The notes under the pieces were generated by a model. The model saw nothing but the letters and a program-made list of their open reading frames with translations. It did not search any database and was not told the DNA's origin. Made by a program: the position numbers and the translations under genes. A stretch of DNA of 5,442 bases from Dictyoglomaceae bacterium. Its GTDB lineage: Bacteria; Dictyoglomota; Dictyoglomia; Dictyoglomales; Dictyoglomaceae. The stretch is taken from NCBI GenBank assembly GCA_028276205.1, contig JAPYWU010000102.1, positions 1-5,442 of the forward strand, in the 5' to 3' direction. Position 1 is the stretch's first letter, and every line of letters begins with the position of its first letter. Shown piece after piece: positions 1 through 5,274 of this stretch.

Positions 1-115
1 TCAAAAAGCGTAGGATGCATAATATCTATTTTATACCAATAATTTTGAACCTTCTACCTAACAGCCAAAGCCCATTTTTTGTTACCTCAAACGAAGATTT
101 TGGGTCCTATTTCTT
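1..115. other. No recognisable gene at left edge
   Basis: I read all six frames here and found only short open stretches. On the minus strand one frame stays open for about 25 codons before a TAA near base 46, and another for about 24 codons before a stop near base 87. Neither has a start, a ribosome binding site or a recognisable motif. The stretch lies directly beyond the eroded IS256-type remnant, so it is probably more decayed mobile DNA or the cut tail of an unrelated gene. Confidence 0.4.
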
Positions 116-385
116 GAGGAAGCTACTATGCCTTGCCCTTCCCTTTCTTTTGTGGCTTTAAATAATTAATGAGACACTCCTAATCAGCTTGAAAGATTAG
201 CAAAAGGAATAAAAAGGAAGATAAAGGTAATGGAGGTATTTCCGGATGAAGGATCAGTGGAAAGATCATTCTATTTGTTTTTAAAAGAGCTGAATGAGAG
301 GTTAAACTTAAGGAGGTTAAGGGGGTTTAAGGAGATTGAATCGGGGAACTACCATGCCTCTCCTGGAGAAATTTTTACACAATAA
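116..385 (+). pseudogene. IS256/mutator-family transposase, C-terminal remnant
   Basis: From 173 to the TAA at 383-385 the plus strand encodes the end of a mutator-type (IS256 family) DDE transposase. It reads NQLERLAKGIKRK, then a VFPDEGSV segment, then LRRLRGFKEIE, ending in FTQ. The N-x-(L/I)-E-R-x-(N/A)-(R/K)-x-(I/L)-(K/R)-R pattern and the following FP-(N/D)-E-(G/A)-S are the family's C-terminal hallmark. The catalytic DDE region is missing. Two consecutive stops, TAA and TGA at 167-172, precede this part. The same frame from 116 to 166 still reads like degraded transposase (EEATMPC, then a Leu/Phe-rich stretch). Alternatively a one-base insertion near 181 would restore an M-R-H-S-N-Q-L-E-R reading. 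There is no start codon or ribosome binding site, so this is a non-functional fossil. The family call is firm; the extent to the left is not. Confidence 0.8.
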
Positions 386-401
386 AAAGGACACTATGGG
401 G
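375..401 (+). mobile_element. Probable right terminal repeat of the IS256-type remnant
   Basis: The transposase stop lies inside a TTACACAATAA stretch that is followed by AAAAGGACACTATGGGG. In many mutator/IS256 elements the right inverted repeat overlaps the transposase stop and has a TTACACAA...GGACA-like core. This is therefore the likely right end of the element. The matching left end is not in the window, so neither the inverted repeat nor a target duplication can be confirmed. Confidence 0.35.
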
Positions 402-414
402 AATAATTTCCCCA
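397..414 (-). terminator. Candidate terminator of the minus-strand cluster
   Basis: TGGGGAA (397-403) and TTCCCCA (408-414) form a perfect 7-bp stem with a four-base TAAT loop. The hairpin lies 17 bases beyond the stop of the last ATPase gene. Read on the minus strand it is followed by TAGTGTCC and then a run of five Ts, so the U-tract is offset by about eight bases. It could act as an imperfect intrinsic terminator. It may instead be part of the IS end, because it abuts the transposase repeat. Confidence 0.4.
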
Positions 415-430
415 AATGAGGAAATCATAA

Positions 431-1288
431 TTAAAGAGAATCTAAGATTTTGTGGATTAATTTTTCAATATCTTTTGAGAGTTTGCTTTCTGAAAATTTT
501 AAAAAAGGGACTCCTGCTTTTACAGAGGCAAGGATTTCTTCAGAAAAAGGGATCATTCCTATAATTTCAATGTTTAATTTTTCAAGATCCTTAGCTATAT
601 TCTTACTCATCTCTATGTTTAAATCATATTTGTTAATAATGACTTTTATTTCAACTTTAAAATGTTTGGCAAGGTCAATAACTCTTTTTAAATCATGAAA
701 TCCCGATACTGTTGGTTCTGTTATTGCAAGAGCAAGATCAACCCCTGTCATTGATGCCATAACAGGGCATCCAACACCAGGTGGTCCATCAATAATAATA
801 AAATCCGCACCATTCATTTCAACAATTTCTTTAGCAATCTCTCTTAATTTTGTAACAAGCTTCCCTGAGTTTTCTTGAGCAATGCCAAGTTTTGCATGAA
901 CCATTTTACCATAATCAGTATTTGAAATAAAATAACTTCCTGATATTCTATCTTTAATAATAACAGCAGAGGTAGGACATACATAACTACAGATAGTACA
1001 ACCTTCACAAGAAAATTCATCAATTTGAAAATCCTCTGTTATAGCGGAAAATTGACATACTTCCTTACAGGCTCCACAAGTTGTGCATTTCTCTTCATCA
1101 ATAAAAGCGATCTTACCACCAATAAATTCAAAGGATTGTTCAATTTTGGGATGCAAAATTAAATGAAGATTGGCTGCATCAACATCGCAATCAACAATAA
1201 CTTTGTTTGGTAATGAAACAGCTAAACAACCTGTAAAAAAGGTTTTTCCTGTTCCACCCTTTCCACTTATTACTAAAATTTGTTTCAT
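431..1288 (-). CDS. MinD/Mrp-type P-loop ATPase with inserted 2x[4Fe-4S] ferredoxin domain (second of the pair)
   Basis: This 285-residue SIMIBI-class P-loop ATPase belongs to the MinD-superfamily group with an inserted ferredoxin domain (COG1149-like). The deviant Walker A GKGGTGKT is at residues 9-16 and the switch I-like DCDVDAANLH follows near 33-42. Two CxxCxxCxxxC motifs, C68/C71/C74/C78 and C94/C97/C100/C104, should bind two [4Fe-4S] clusters. The Walker B/switch II motif DGPPGVGCP is at 167-175, with an extra cysteine at C174. No membrane segment or signal peptide is visible, so it is presumably cytoplasmic. Its ATG overlaps the stop of the upstream paralogue by ATGA, so the two are almost certainly translationally coupled and probably work as a pair. 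Related ATPases occur in the Desulfovibrio orange-protein complex. The exact reaction is unknown; roles in Fe-S or Mo-Cu cofactor assembly are proposed. Walker A ends in T-F here where the upstream paralogue has T-T. Confidence 0.92.
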   Translation of the reverse strand: MKQILVISGKGGTGKTFFTGCLAVSLPNKVIVDCDVDAANLHLILHPKIEQSFEFIGGKIAFIDEEKCTTCGACKEVCQFSAITEDFQIDEFSCEGCTICSYVCPTSAVIIKDRISGSYFISNTDYGKMVHAKLGIAQENSGKLVTKLREIAKEIVEMNGADFIIIDGPPGVGCPVMASMTGVDLALAITEPTVSGFHDLKRVIDLAKHFKVEIKVIINKYDLNIEMSKNIAKDLEKLNIEIIGMIPFSEEILASVKAGVPFLKFSESKLSKDIEKLIHKILDSL

Positions 1289-2127
1289 TTTTTAAAATCT
1301 TTTATTAAAGTAATAAGTTTTTGAAATTTTTCTTTATATTTAGGCATGGCAACTACTAAAGGCACTCCTTTAGAATAAAGTTCAGCAATTTCCCTTTTAA
1401 AAGGTATTTTCATTAAAATGGGAAGATTATTTTTTTTACAGAAATCTTCAATAATTTTATCATCTTCAGATTTATTAATTACTACACCTGAAGGGAGTTT
1501 TAATGCCTTAGTGACTTCATAAGCAAGTTCAAGATCATGTAGTCCAAAAGGAGTGGGTTCTGTAACAAGAAGGCAAAAATCAGAACCTTTAATAGCAGAA
1601 ACTGTAGGACAAGTTGTTCCTGGTGGTGCATCAATTATAGCTATTTTATCAGGTTTTATAAAACTTTTTGCTTTTTCAATCACTTTAGGAGCAAGCACTT
1701 CTGATATGTTAAGTTTTCCTTCTACAAATTCTACATTTTCCTTATAACCTATTGTAATTTCACCAATCTCTCTATAACCTTGATTCATAGCCCTTTCAGG
1801 ACAAAGTAAAATACACCCCCCACATCCATGACACAGATGAGGAAAGAGTAAAACATCTCCGGTTGAATTAAATTTTAGCACAGCAAGAGCATTATAGACA
1901 CATATTTGACTACAGTAACCACAATAATTACATTTATTTTTATCTACTTCAGGAATGAGAGTTTTTACTTTAATTTTTTCTTTAATTTCTGGATTCAAAA
2001 ATAAATGAACATTTGGTTCTTCTACATCGCAATCAATTATTTGTGAGTTTTCAATGCTTAAGGCAAGAGAAACTGCAACAGTAGTTTTTCCTGTACCGCC
2101 TTTTCCGCTGGCAACTGAAATAATCAT
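1285..2127 (-). CDS. MinD/Mrp-type P-loop ATPase with inserted 2x[4Fe-4S] ferredoxin domain (first of the pair)
   Basis: This 280-residue paralogue of the next gene has the same domain order. The deviant Walker A GKGGTGKTT is at residues 8-16 and the switch I-like DCDVEEPNVH near 32-41. The ferredoxin insert carries C66/C69/C72/C76 and C99/C102/C105/C109. The switch II motif DAPPGTTCP is at 166-174 with the extra cysteine C173. The start is the ATG at 2127-2125. It is preceded by AAGTGAT, a weak Shine-Dalgarno, and overlaps the stop of a doubtful small ORF by ATGA. The protein is expected to be a soluble ATPase that couples nucleotide state to Fe-S clusters. It may form a heterodimer with the downstream protein, as the Desulfovibrio ORP-complex ATPases are thought to do. 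That partnership is inferred from the fused gene layout. The family assignment is firm; the substrate is unknown. Confidence 0.92.
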   Translation of the reverse strand: MIISVASGKGGTGKTTVAVSLALSIENSQIIDCDVEEPNVHLFLNPEIKEKIKVKTLIPEVDKNKCNYCGYCSQICVYNALAVLKFNSTGDVLLFPHLCHGCGGCILLCPERAMNQGYREIGEITIGYKENVEFVEGKLNISEVLAPKVIEKAKSFIKPDKIAIIDAPPGTTCPTVSAIKGSDFCLLVTEPTPFGLHDLELAYEVTKALKLPSGVVINKSEDDKIIEDFCKKNNLPILMKIPFKREIAELYSKGVPLVVAMPKYKEKFQKLITLIKDFKK

Positions 2128-2330
2128 AGTATCACTTCGAAATATAGAAATCCGGATAATATGTTAAAAAAATTTTTAAATTCAGTAAAACTATAAAAAG
2201 TAGCATAGCTATAAAAGGAATGTCTTTTTTTCTTCATAAAGTTTTCCAAGTTCATGTTCTTTAAAAACTTTGCAAATGATAATTTTATTCTTCTTTTTAA
2301 AATCCTTTTAGCTCCAAGCATAGTTTTCAC
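2124..2330 (-). CDS. Doubtful small ORF, 68 aa, possibly a remnant
   Basis: This open frame has a GTG start and ends in ATGA overlap with the first ferredoxin-ATPase gene. The product has no cysteine and is very rich in Lys, Phe and Asn. The basic N-terminal half contains AKRILKRRIK and the C-terminal half is aromatic and hydrophobic (around FNILSGFLYF). I recognise no family. There is no good Shine-Dalgarno before the GTG. The frame is open for about 18 codons upstream of it, back to a TAG near 2385. A second minus-strand frame is open for about 28 codons in the same place (KIIICKVFKEHELGKLYEE), so this may be the frameshifted remains of a gene. In its favour is the tight coupling to the next gene; against it are the composition and the missing ribosome site. 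Confidence 0.25.
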   Translation of the reverse strand: MKTMLGAKRILKRRIKLSFAKFLKNMNLENFMKKKRHSFYSYATFYSFTEFKNFFNILSGFLYFEVIL

Positions 2331-2372
2331 TAAATTTTCAACAAAACTTAATGTAACAATCCAGAGAGCCTA

Positions 2373-2394
2373 TTTTTCAGCAAAAGCTGAAAAA
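2373..2394. repeat. 22-bp perfect palindromic hairpin between the two operon blocks
   Basis: TTTTTCAGC (2373-2381) and GCTGAAAAA (2386-2394) form a perfect 9-bp stem around an AAAA loop, about 30 bases past the MBL-fold gene's stop. On either strand the stem runs T-tract to A-tract, the reverse of a bidirectional terminator, and no U-run follows it. A normal intrinsic terminator is therefore unlikely. It could protect or process the mRNA, or be a protein-binding palindrome. Confidence 0.5.
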
Positions 2395-2424
2395 GGGTAG
2401 GGTATATTTTTATATTGGTCCATC

Positions 2425-3138
2425 TTAGTTCTTAAAAGAAAGATGAGTTCCCACTCCAGCTTTTATAAATCTTTCTCCAAAATTTTCTTCAAAAAGCTTT
2501 CGTGCAAGTTCTCCCGTGCAATGAGAAGAAGCAATATATTTTACATTTTTTGATTTTAAATAGCTTATTAATTCCAAAATTTCTTTTTTATTTTTATACA
2601 TCAGATGAAGACCACCTAATAGAGCAAGAATATTTTTTTTAACTATAGAGGTTGCTCTTTCAATGATTTTTTCGACTCCAGGATGGGCGCACCCTGTAAT
2701 AATTATCAGACCTTCCTTAGTGTTTATAATTAAAGAAACTTCTTTTATTTTTTCCCCAAGCTCTCCTGTAAGATAAACTTCTTCTGTTATTTCTAAAGGT
2801 TCAGAGGAAACTTTTTTAAGTTTGGCATAGGGCAAAAGGGCTTTTACTCCATTATAAAAAGAATCTCCTACATAAATTTCAATTTGACTATTTAATTCTA
2901 CCGCTTCTTTTAATCCACCTGAGTGATCTTCATGAGCATGAGAAATAACAATTTTTGAAATTAAATCAGATTTAATTTCTGCTTTTTGAATATTTTTGAT
3001 AAGTTTCTGCCCATCAGCACCTGTATCAAAAAGGATTCCTTCTTCATCTTTTTTTATAAAACAACTGTATCCCCAACCTGTTTCAAAACCTTCCTCAGCA
3101 GGATAGTTATCAAAAAGCACAGTTAAATCAACAATCAT
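2425..3138 (-). CDS. MBL-fold metallo-hydrolase (COG1237-like)
   Basis: This 237-residue metallo-beta-lactamase-fold protein resembles the COG1237 group of metal-dependent hydrolases, some of which are annotated as dihydropterin/RFA-P synthase-like. The metal-binding signature HAHEDH is at residues 67-72 (H67, H69, D71, H72). It is followed by GCAHPG at 149-154 (H152) and HCTG at 206-209 (H206). GGLH at 175-178 is another conserved feature of the group. FDTG near residues 37-40 is the usual early beta-strand motif. All expected ligands are present, so a dinuclear metal site is likely. The protein is soluble, with no signal peptide. The ATG overlaps the stop of the Mrp gene by ATGA, so the two are co-translated. 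The substrate cannot be read from the sequence; the neighbourhood suggests a role alongside the cofactor-handling ATPases. Only about 20 bases separate its stop from the palindrome region. Confidence 0.88.
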   Translation of the reverse strand: MIVDLTVLFDNYPAEEGFETGWGYSCFIKKDEEGILFDTGADGQKLIKNIQKAEIKSDLISKIVISHAHEDHSGGLKEAVELNSQIEIYVGDSFYNGVKALLPYAKLKKVSSEPLEITEEVYLTGELGEKIKEVSLIINTKEGLIIITGCAHPGVEKIIERATSIVKKNILALLGGLHLMYKNKKEILELISYLKSKNVKYIASSHCTGELARKLFEENFGERFIKAGVGTHLSFKN

Positions 3139-3923
3139 ACTTTTATGGACTCTACAATTTTGCTAATTATTTCTGAAAAAGCCTTTGCAGGTGCACTATC
3201 TGGATAATAAATCATTATAGGTTTTCCATCATCCCCTGAAGAAACAATCTTTGGATCCATTGGGATTTTCCCCAAAAAAGGAACTTTGTATTCCTGAGCA
3301 AGTTTTTCTGCTCCTCCGGTTTTAAAGATTTCTACCACCTCTCCACAACGAGGACAAACAAATCCACTCATATTTTCTATTATACCGAGTATTGGAATTT
3401 TAAGTTCAAGACAAAACCTTACTGATCTTCGAACATCAGCTAAAGCAACATTTTGTGGGGTTGCTACAATTACAGCTCCATCAACCTTATTAAGGAGTTG
3501 AACAATTGATATTATTTCATCTCCTGTCCCTGGAGGGGAATCAACTATTAAATAATCAAGCTCTCCCCAATCAACATCTTTTAAAAATTTTTCAATTATT
3601 TTATGTTTTAAAGGCCCTCTCCATATAATTGGGATATCTACTTCCCCAGTAAAAAAACCAATAGACATTACTTTCAAATTATCAAGAGCTACTATTGGGG
3701 AAATTTCTTGATTATTTGCTAAAGAAAGAAAGCTCTGTATACCAAGCATATTTGGAATATTAGGACCGTGAATATCAATATCAAGAAGCCCAACTTGAAA
3801 TCCTTTTTGCGATAATCCTACAGCAAGATTTGTTGAAACAGTGCTTTTGCCAACCCCTCCTTTCCCTGAAAGGACAATAATTTTTTTCTTTATTTTACTT
3901 TGAAAGCTATTTCCTTCTATCAT
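3135..3923 (-). CDS. mrp: Mrp/NBP35 (ApbC-like) Fe-S cluster carrier ATPase
   Basis: This 262-residue protein is of the Mrp/NBP35/ApbC family, whose members bind a bridging [4Fe-4S] cluster at a dimer interface and pass it to apo-proteins. The deviant Walker A GKGGVGKST is at residues 20-28. The family motif DIDIHGPNIPNMLG is near 48-61, the Walker B/switch II motif VDSPPGTGDE at 127-136, and IENMSGFVCPRCG at 182-194. The CxxC pair (C190, C193) is the expected cluster ligand. The N-terminal MIP18-like domain found in longer Mrp proteins is absent, as in the short form common in anaerobes. It overlaps the NifX-like gene upstream and the MBL gene downstream, both by ATGA. Pairing of a NifX-like protein with a Mrp ATPase is also seen in the Desulfovibrio orange-protein locus. 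It is cytoplasmic. Family assignment is very secure; the target proteins are unknown. Confidence 0.95.
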   Translation of the reverse strand: MIEGNSFQSKIKKKIIVLSGKGGVGKSTVSTNLAVGLSQKGFQVGLLDIDIHGPNIPNMLGIQSFLSLANNQEISPIVALDNLKVMSIGFFTGEVDIPIIWRGPLKHKIIEKFLKDVDWGELDYLIVDSPPGTGDEIISIVQLLNKVDGAVIVATPQNVALADVRRSVRFCLELKIPILGIIENMSGFVCPRCGEVVEIFKTGGAEKLAQEYKVPFLGKIPMDPKIVSSGDDGKPIMIYYPDSAPAKAFSEIISKIVESIKV

Positions 3924-4237
3924 TTAATTTCCTTCTTAACTTTATTTATTGCATCTATTACTTTACCTTTAGCTTCTACAATTTTTATTCCTGCTGATAT
4001 TATAACCCTTTCTGCACTAGGACCCACCTTTCCTGTTATTAAAATTTTAGTTCCCTTAGAGGCAACAAATTGAGCAGCCTGTGTTCCAGCTCCCTTAGAA
4101 GCTTCTCTCCAGGGATTTTCAACTACCTCATATTGATTTGTTTCTGTGTCATAAAAAATAAAATATTTACAACGCCCAAATTTTGGATCAATTTCTGATT
4201 CTAAATCCTTACCTTGAGAAGTAATACAAATTTTCAC
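3920..4237 (-). CDS. NifX/orange-protein-like dinitrogenase Fe-Mo cofactor-fold protein
   Basis: This 105-residue single-domain protein belongs to the dinitrogenase iron-molybdenum cofactor family (COG1433; relatives include NifX, the NifB C-terminal domain and the Mo-Cu orange protein ORP). Visible hallmarks are the N-terminal strand MKICITSQGKDLESEID, then PKFGRCKYF at 18-26, VENP at 39-42, GAGTQAAQ at 49-56 and GKVGPSAE at 69-76. I chose the GTG at 4237-4235 over the GTG 12 bases upstream. It is preceded by GGGAGGA at 4247-4241 and gives the family's usual M-K-I-x-I-T beginning; the longer start would translate its own ribosome site. The stop overlaps the Mrp ATG by ATGA. The likely role is binding or carrying a metal-sulfur cofactor for the ATPases. 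ORP-like function is inferred from family and neighbours; the metal cannot be deduced. Confidence 0.9.
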   Translation of the reverse strand: MKICITSQGKDLESEIDPKFGRCKYFIFYDTETNQYEVVENPWREASKGAGTQAAQFVASKGTKILITGKVGPSAERVIISAGIKIVEAKGKVIDAINKVKKEIK

Positions 4238-4249
4238 GATTCCTCCCAC

Positions 4250-4272
4250 GTCCTTTTTTAATAGTAAAGGAC
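4250..4272 (-). repeat. Hairpin just upstream of the NifX-like gene
   Basis: GTCCTTT (4250-4256) and AAAGGAC (4266-4272) form a 7-bp stem with a nine-base loop. In the transcript it sits two bases before the GGGAGGA ribosome site of the NifX-like gene. It marks the join between the two broken genes and the intact part of the cluster. It could shield the 5' end of a processed mRNA. It is too AT-rich and lacks a U-tract, so termination is unlikely. Confidence 0.35.
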
Positions 4273-4297
4273 ATTTAATTAATGTTTTCTTTCATGT

Positions 4298-4444
4298 TCA
4301 CAAAGACTTTAGCCAAAAGTTTTTGTTTAAAATTTCGCTATCTTTGATATCAAATATTTTAAAACCTAAACATCTTGCAAAATGTTAGCCACAAAATCTC
4401 CCTTTGCTGTAATTATATCTTATTTTTATTTTAAAGCTTTTCAT
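4298..4444 (-). pseudogene. Decayed second NifX/ORP-like gene
   Basis: On the minus strand one frame from the ATG at 4444 reads a basic start, then SKGRFCG, a TAA at 4387-4385, then HFARCLGFKIFDIKDSEILN, and a TGA at 4300-4298. H-F-(G/A)-R-C followed by a (F/Y)-x-(I/L)-(F/Y)-(D/E) strand and D/E-(G/S)-E-I is the N-terminal signature of the dinitrogenase Fe-Mo cofactor fold. It corresponds to FGRCKYFIFYD in the intact neighbour. An alternative reading, in the other frame before the break, is ITAKGDFVAN joined to HFARC by a one-base deletion. The domain's second half (GAGTQAAQ, GxVGP) is absent and no ribosome site precedes the ATG. It is therefore a truncated, inactive paralogue lying between the broken CGGC gene and the intact NifX-like gene. 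Confidence 0.6.
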
Positions 4445-4461
4445 ATTTTTTTAATTATTTT

Positions 4462-4840
4462 TTAACTTCCAAAAATTGTTGGTGCTGAGTACTTATGAGT
4501 TCCTTCAATTACTTCAATTCCTGCGTTCTCTTTTACAGCTGAAATAATCTCATCCTTTCTTTTGCAAAACTTCATTATACAAGGTTCCAATATGAAGAAC
4601 ATCAACATTTTATTTCAAGGCTGCAAGCTGCAATTTTAAAAGAGCAAGGCTGGCTACTGCTCTATTTCCATTTCCTTCACAGCCTCCACAGTCCATAATT
4701 CCAACAATGGCAGAATCCCCATTTTTATAACGATCAAACTCTCCTTCTTTACGCATAAAAGAAACTAAACATTTTGCATCACCAGGGCATAAATTCTGGT
4801 TACTAAGCATCGAACATTTAAGTATGGCAATTCTTTTCAT
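4462..4840 (-). pseudogene. CGGC-domain protein, broken by a stop and a +1 frameshift
   Basis: The gene starts at the ATG 4840-4838 (MKRIAILKC, the usual CGGC-family beginning), with AGGAGG at 4851-4846 ahead of it. An open frame extends upstream to 4906, but it would run through this ribosome site and into the previous gene. Conserved cysteines C9, C18 and C24 and the CGGC motif at residues 51-54 are present. After residue 76 a TAA (4612-4610) interrupts the frame. Translation beyond it continues as NVDVLHIGT, the expected family strand. At about 4582 one extra base shifts the frame, after which CIMKFCKRKDEIISAVK and a VIEGTH ending run to a TAA at 4464-4462. Repairing both lesions gives a 125-residue protein, a normal size for the family. 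CGGC proteins are small putative metal-binding proteins of unknown function. The 76-residue front part could still be made, but it lacks the second cysteine cluster. Confidence 0.8.
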
Positions 4841-4845
4841 ATCCC

Positions 4846-4851
4846 CCTCCT
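4846..4851 (-). promoter_or_regulatory. Shine-Dalgarno that fixes the CGGC gene start
   Basis: AGGAGG on the minus strand is followed by more Gs and lies five bases before the ATG at 4840. It is the strongest ribosome site inside the cluster. It shows that the gene starts at 4840 and not at the upstream ATG at 4906, which lies within the end of the DUF5320 gene. Confidence 0.75.
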
Positions 4852-4889
4852 GATAAAAATAATTTTGAGAGAAAGGTTCCGGACTGAAA

Positions 4890-5222
4890 TTATTTTTCTT
4901 TTTCAATTTCGCTCAAACGTTTCTCAATTGCTTCAAGATTTTTCTTTAAAATTTCTGCTTCCTGCCTAAGTAGTTCTGCTTCATCTCCAAAAGAAGCTCC
5001 TCCGAAAAAAGGTACTCTCCTAAACCATCTCGATCTCCAACCTCTTCCAAATCCTCCAAACCATTTACACCAACCTCTCCAACCTCTTCCTCTCCCCCCA
5101 CCTAAACCTAATCCTGGTCTTGGATTCATACATCCAGGAACGTAAGAACAAGAACAAAGTCCTAAACCTCTACCTGTTTTTGGACCCAATCCAAGAGGTC
5201 CAGTTCTGTCTCCCCAAGGCAT
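4890..5222 (-). CDS. DUF5320-type Gly/Arg/Trp-rich protein with C-terminal coiled coil
   Basis: This 110-residue protein begins MPWGDRTGPLGLGPKTGRG, the hallmark N-terminus of the DUF5320 family (MPxGDxTGPxGxGPxTGRG). Residues 20-78 are low-complexity, rich in Gly, Arg, Trp and Phe with many aromatic-arginine pairs, and carry four cysteines (C23, C25, C31, C52). Residues 79-110 form a charged amphipathic helix with Leu/Ile at heptad-like spacing (L85, L92, I99, L103, I106), a probable short coiled coil. The start is secure: GGGGGG at 5236-5231 lies eight bases before the ATG. It is the first gene of the cluster, directly below the putative promoter and Fur-like operator. Family members commonly lie beside NifX-like and Mrp-like genes in anaerobes; their function is unknown. 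Oligomerisation by the coiled coil and nucleic-acid or metal contact by the Gly/Arg/Cys part are only inferences. Confidence 0.85.
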   Translation of the reverse strand: MPWGDRTGPLGLGPKTGRGLGLCSCSYVPGCMNPRPGLGLGGGRGRGWRGWCKWFGGFGRGWRSRWFRRVPFFGGASFGDEAELLRQEAEILKKNLEAIEKRLSEIEKEK

Positions 5223-5253
5223 CTTTTCATCCCCCCTTTTTGTTTGTCTATAA

Positions 5254-5268
5254 TGAAAATAATTTTCA
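5254..5268. promoter_or_regulatory. Fur-box-like operator (7-1-7 palindrome)
   Basis: TGAAAAT-A-ATTTTCA is a perfect 7-1-7 inverted repeat. It matches the Fur consensus TGATAAT-N-ATTATCA at 12 of 14 arm positions. As I recall, it is identical to the TGAAAATnATTTTCA form reported for Desulfovibrio Fur boxes. It lies 6 bases downstream of the proposed -10 of the cluster promoter, over the expected transcription start, a classical repressor position. This suggests repression when iron is plentiful. A chance AT-rich palindrome cannot be excluded. Confidence 0.6.
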
Positions 5269-5274
5269 ATTTAA

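Noticed and set aside
450..698. 82-codon plus-strand open frame
   Set aside because: It lies wholly inside the ferredoxin-ATPase gene on the other strand, has no ribosome site, and the minus-strand protein is clearly conserved.
1553..1747. 64-codon plus-strand open frame
   Set aside because: It is the reverse shadow of the switch II region of the first ferredoxin-ATPase, with no start signal or recognised motif.
2373..2394. Intrinsic terminator after the MBL gene
   Set aside because: The stem has T-tract and A-tract in the wrong order for a terminator on either strand and no following U-run, so it is listed only as a palindrome.
4238..4249. Longer GTG start for the NifX-like gene
   Set aside because: It would put the GGGAGGA ribosome site inside the coding region and add four residues not expected before the first strand.
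4343..4354. Perfect 12-bp palindrome TTTGATATCAAA as an operator
   Set aside because: It falls inside the decayed NifX-like coding remnant (the IFDIKD stretch), far from any promoter, and is likely chance in AT-rich DNA.
4841..4906. Longer start for the CGGC gene
   Set aside because: The extra 22 codons would translate through the strong AGGAGG ribosome site and overlap the DUF5320 gene. The family begins at M-K-R-I-A-I.
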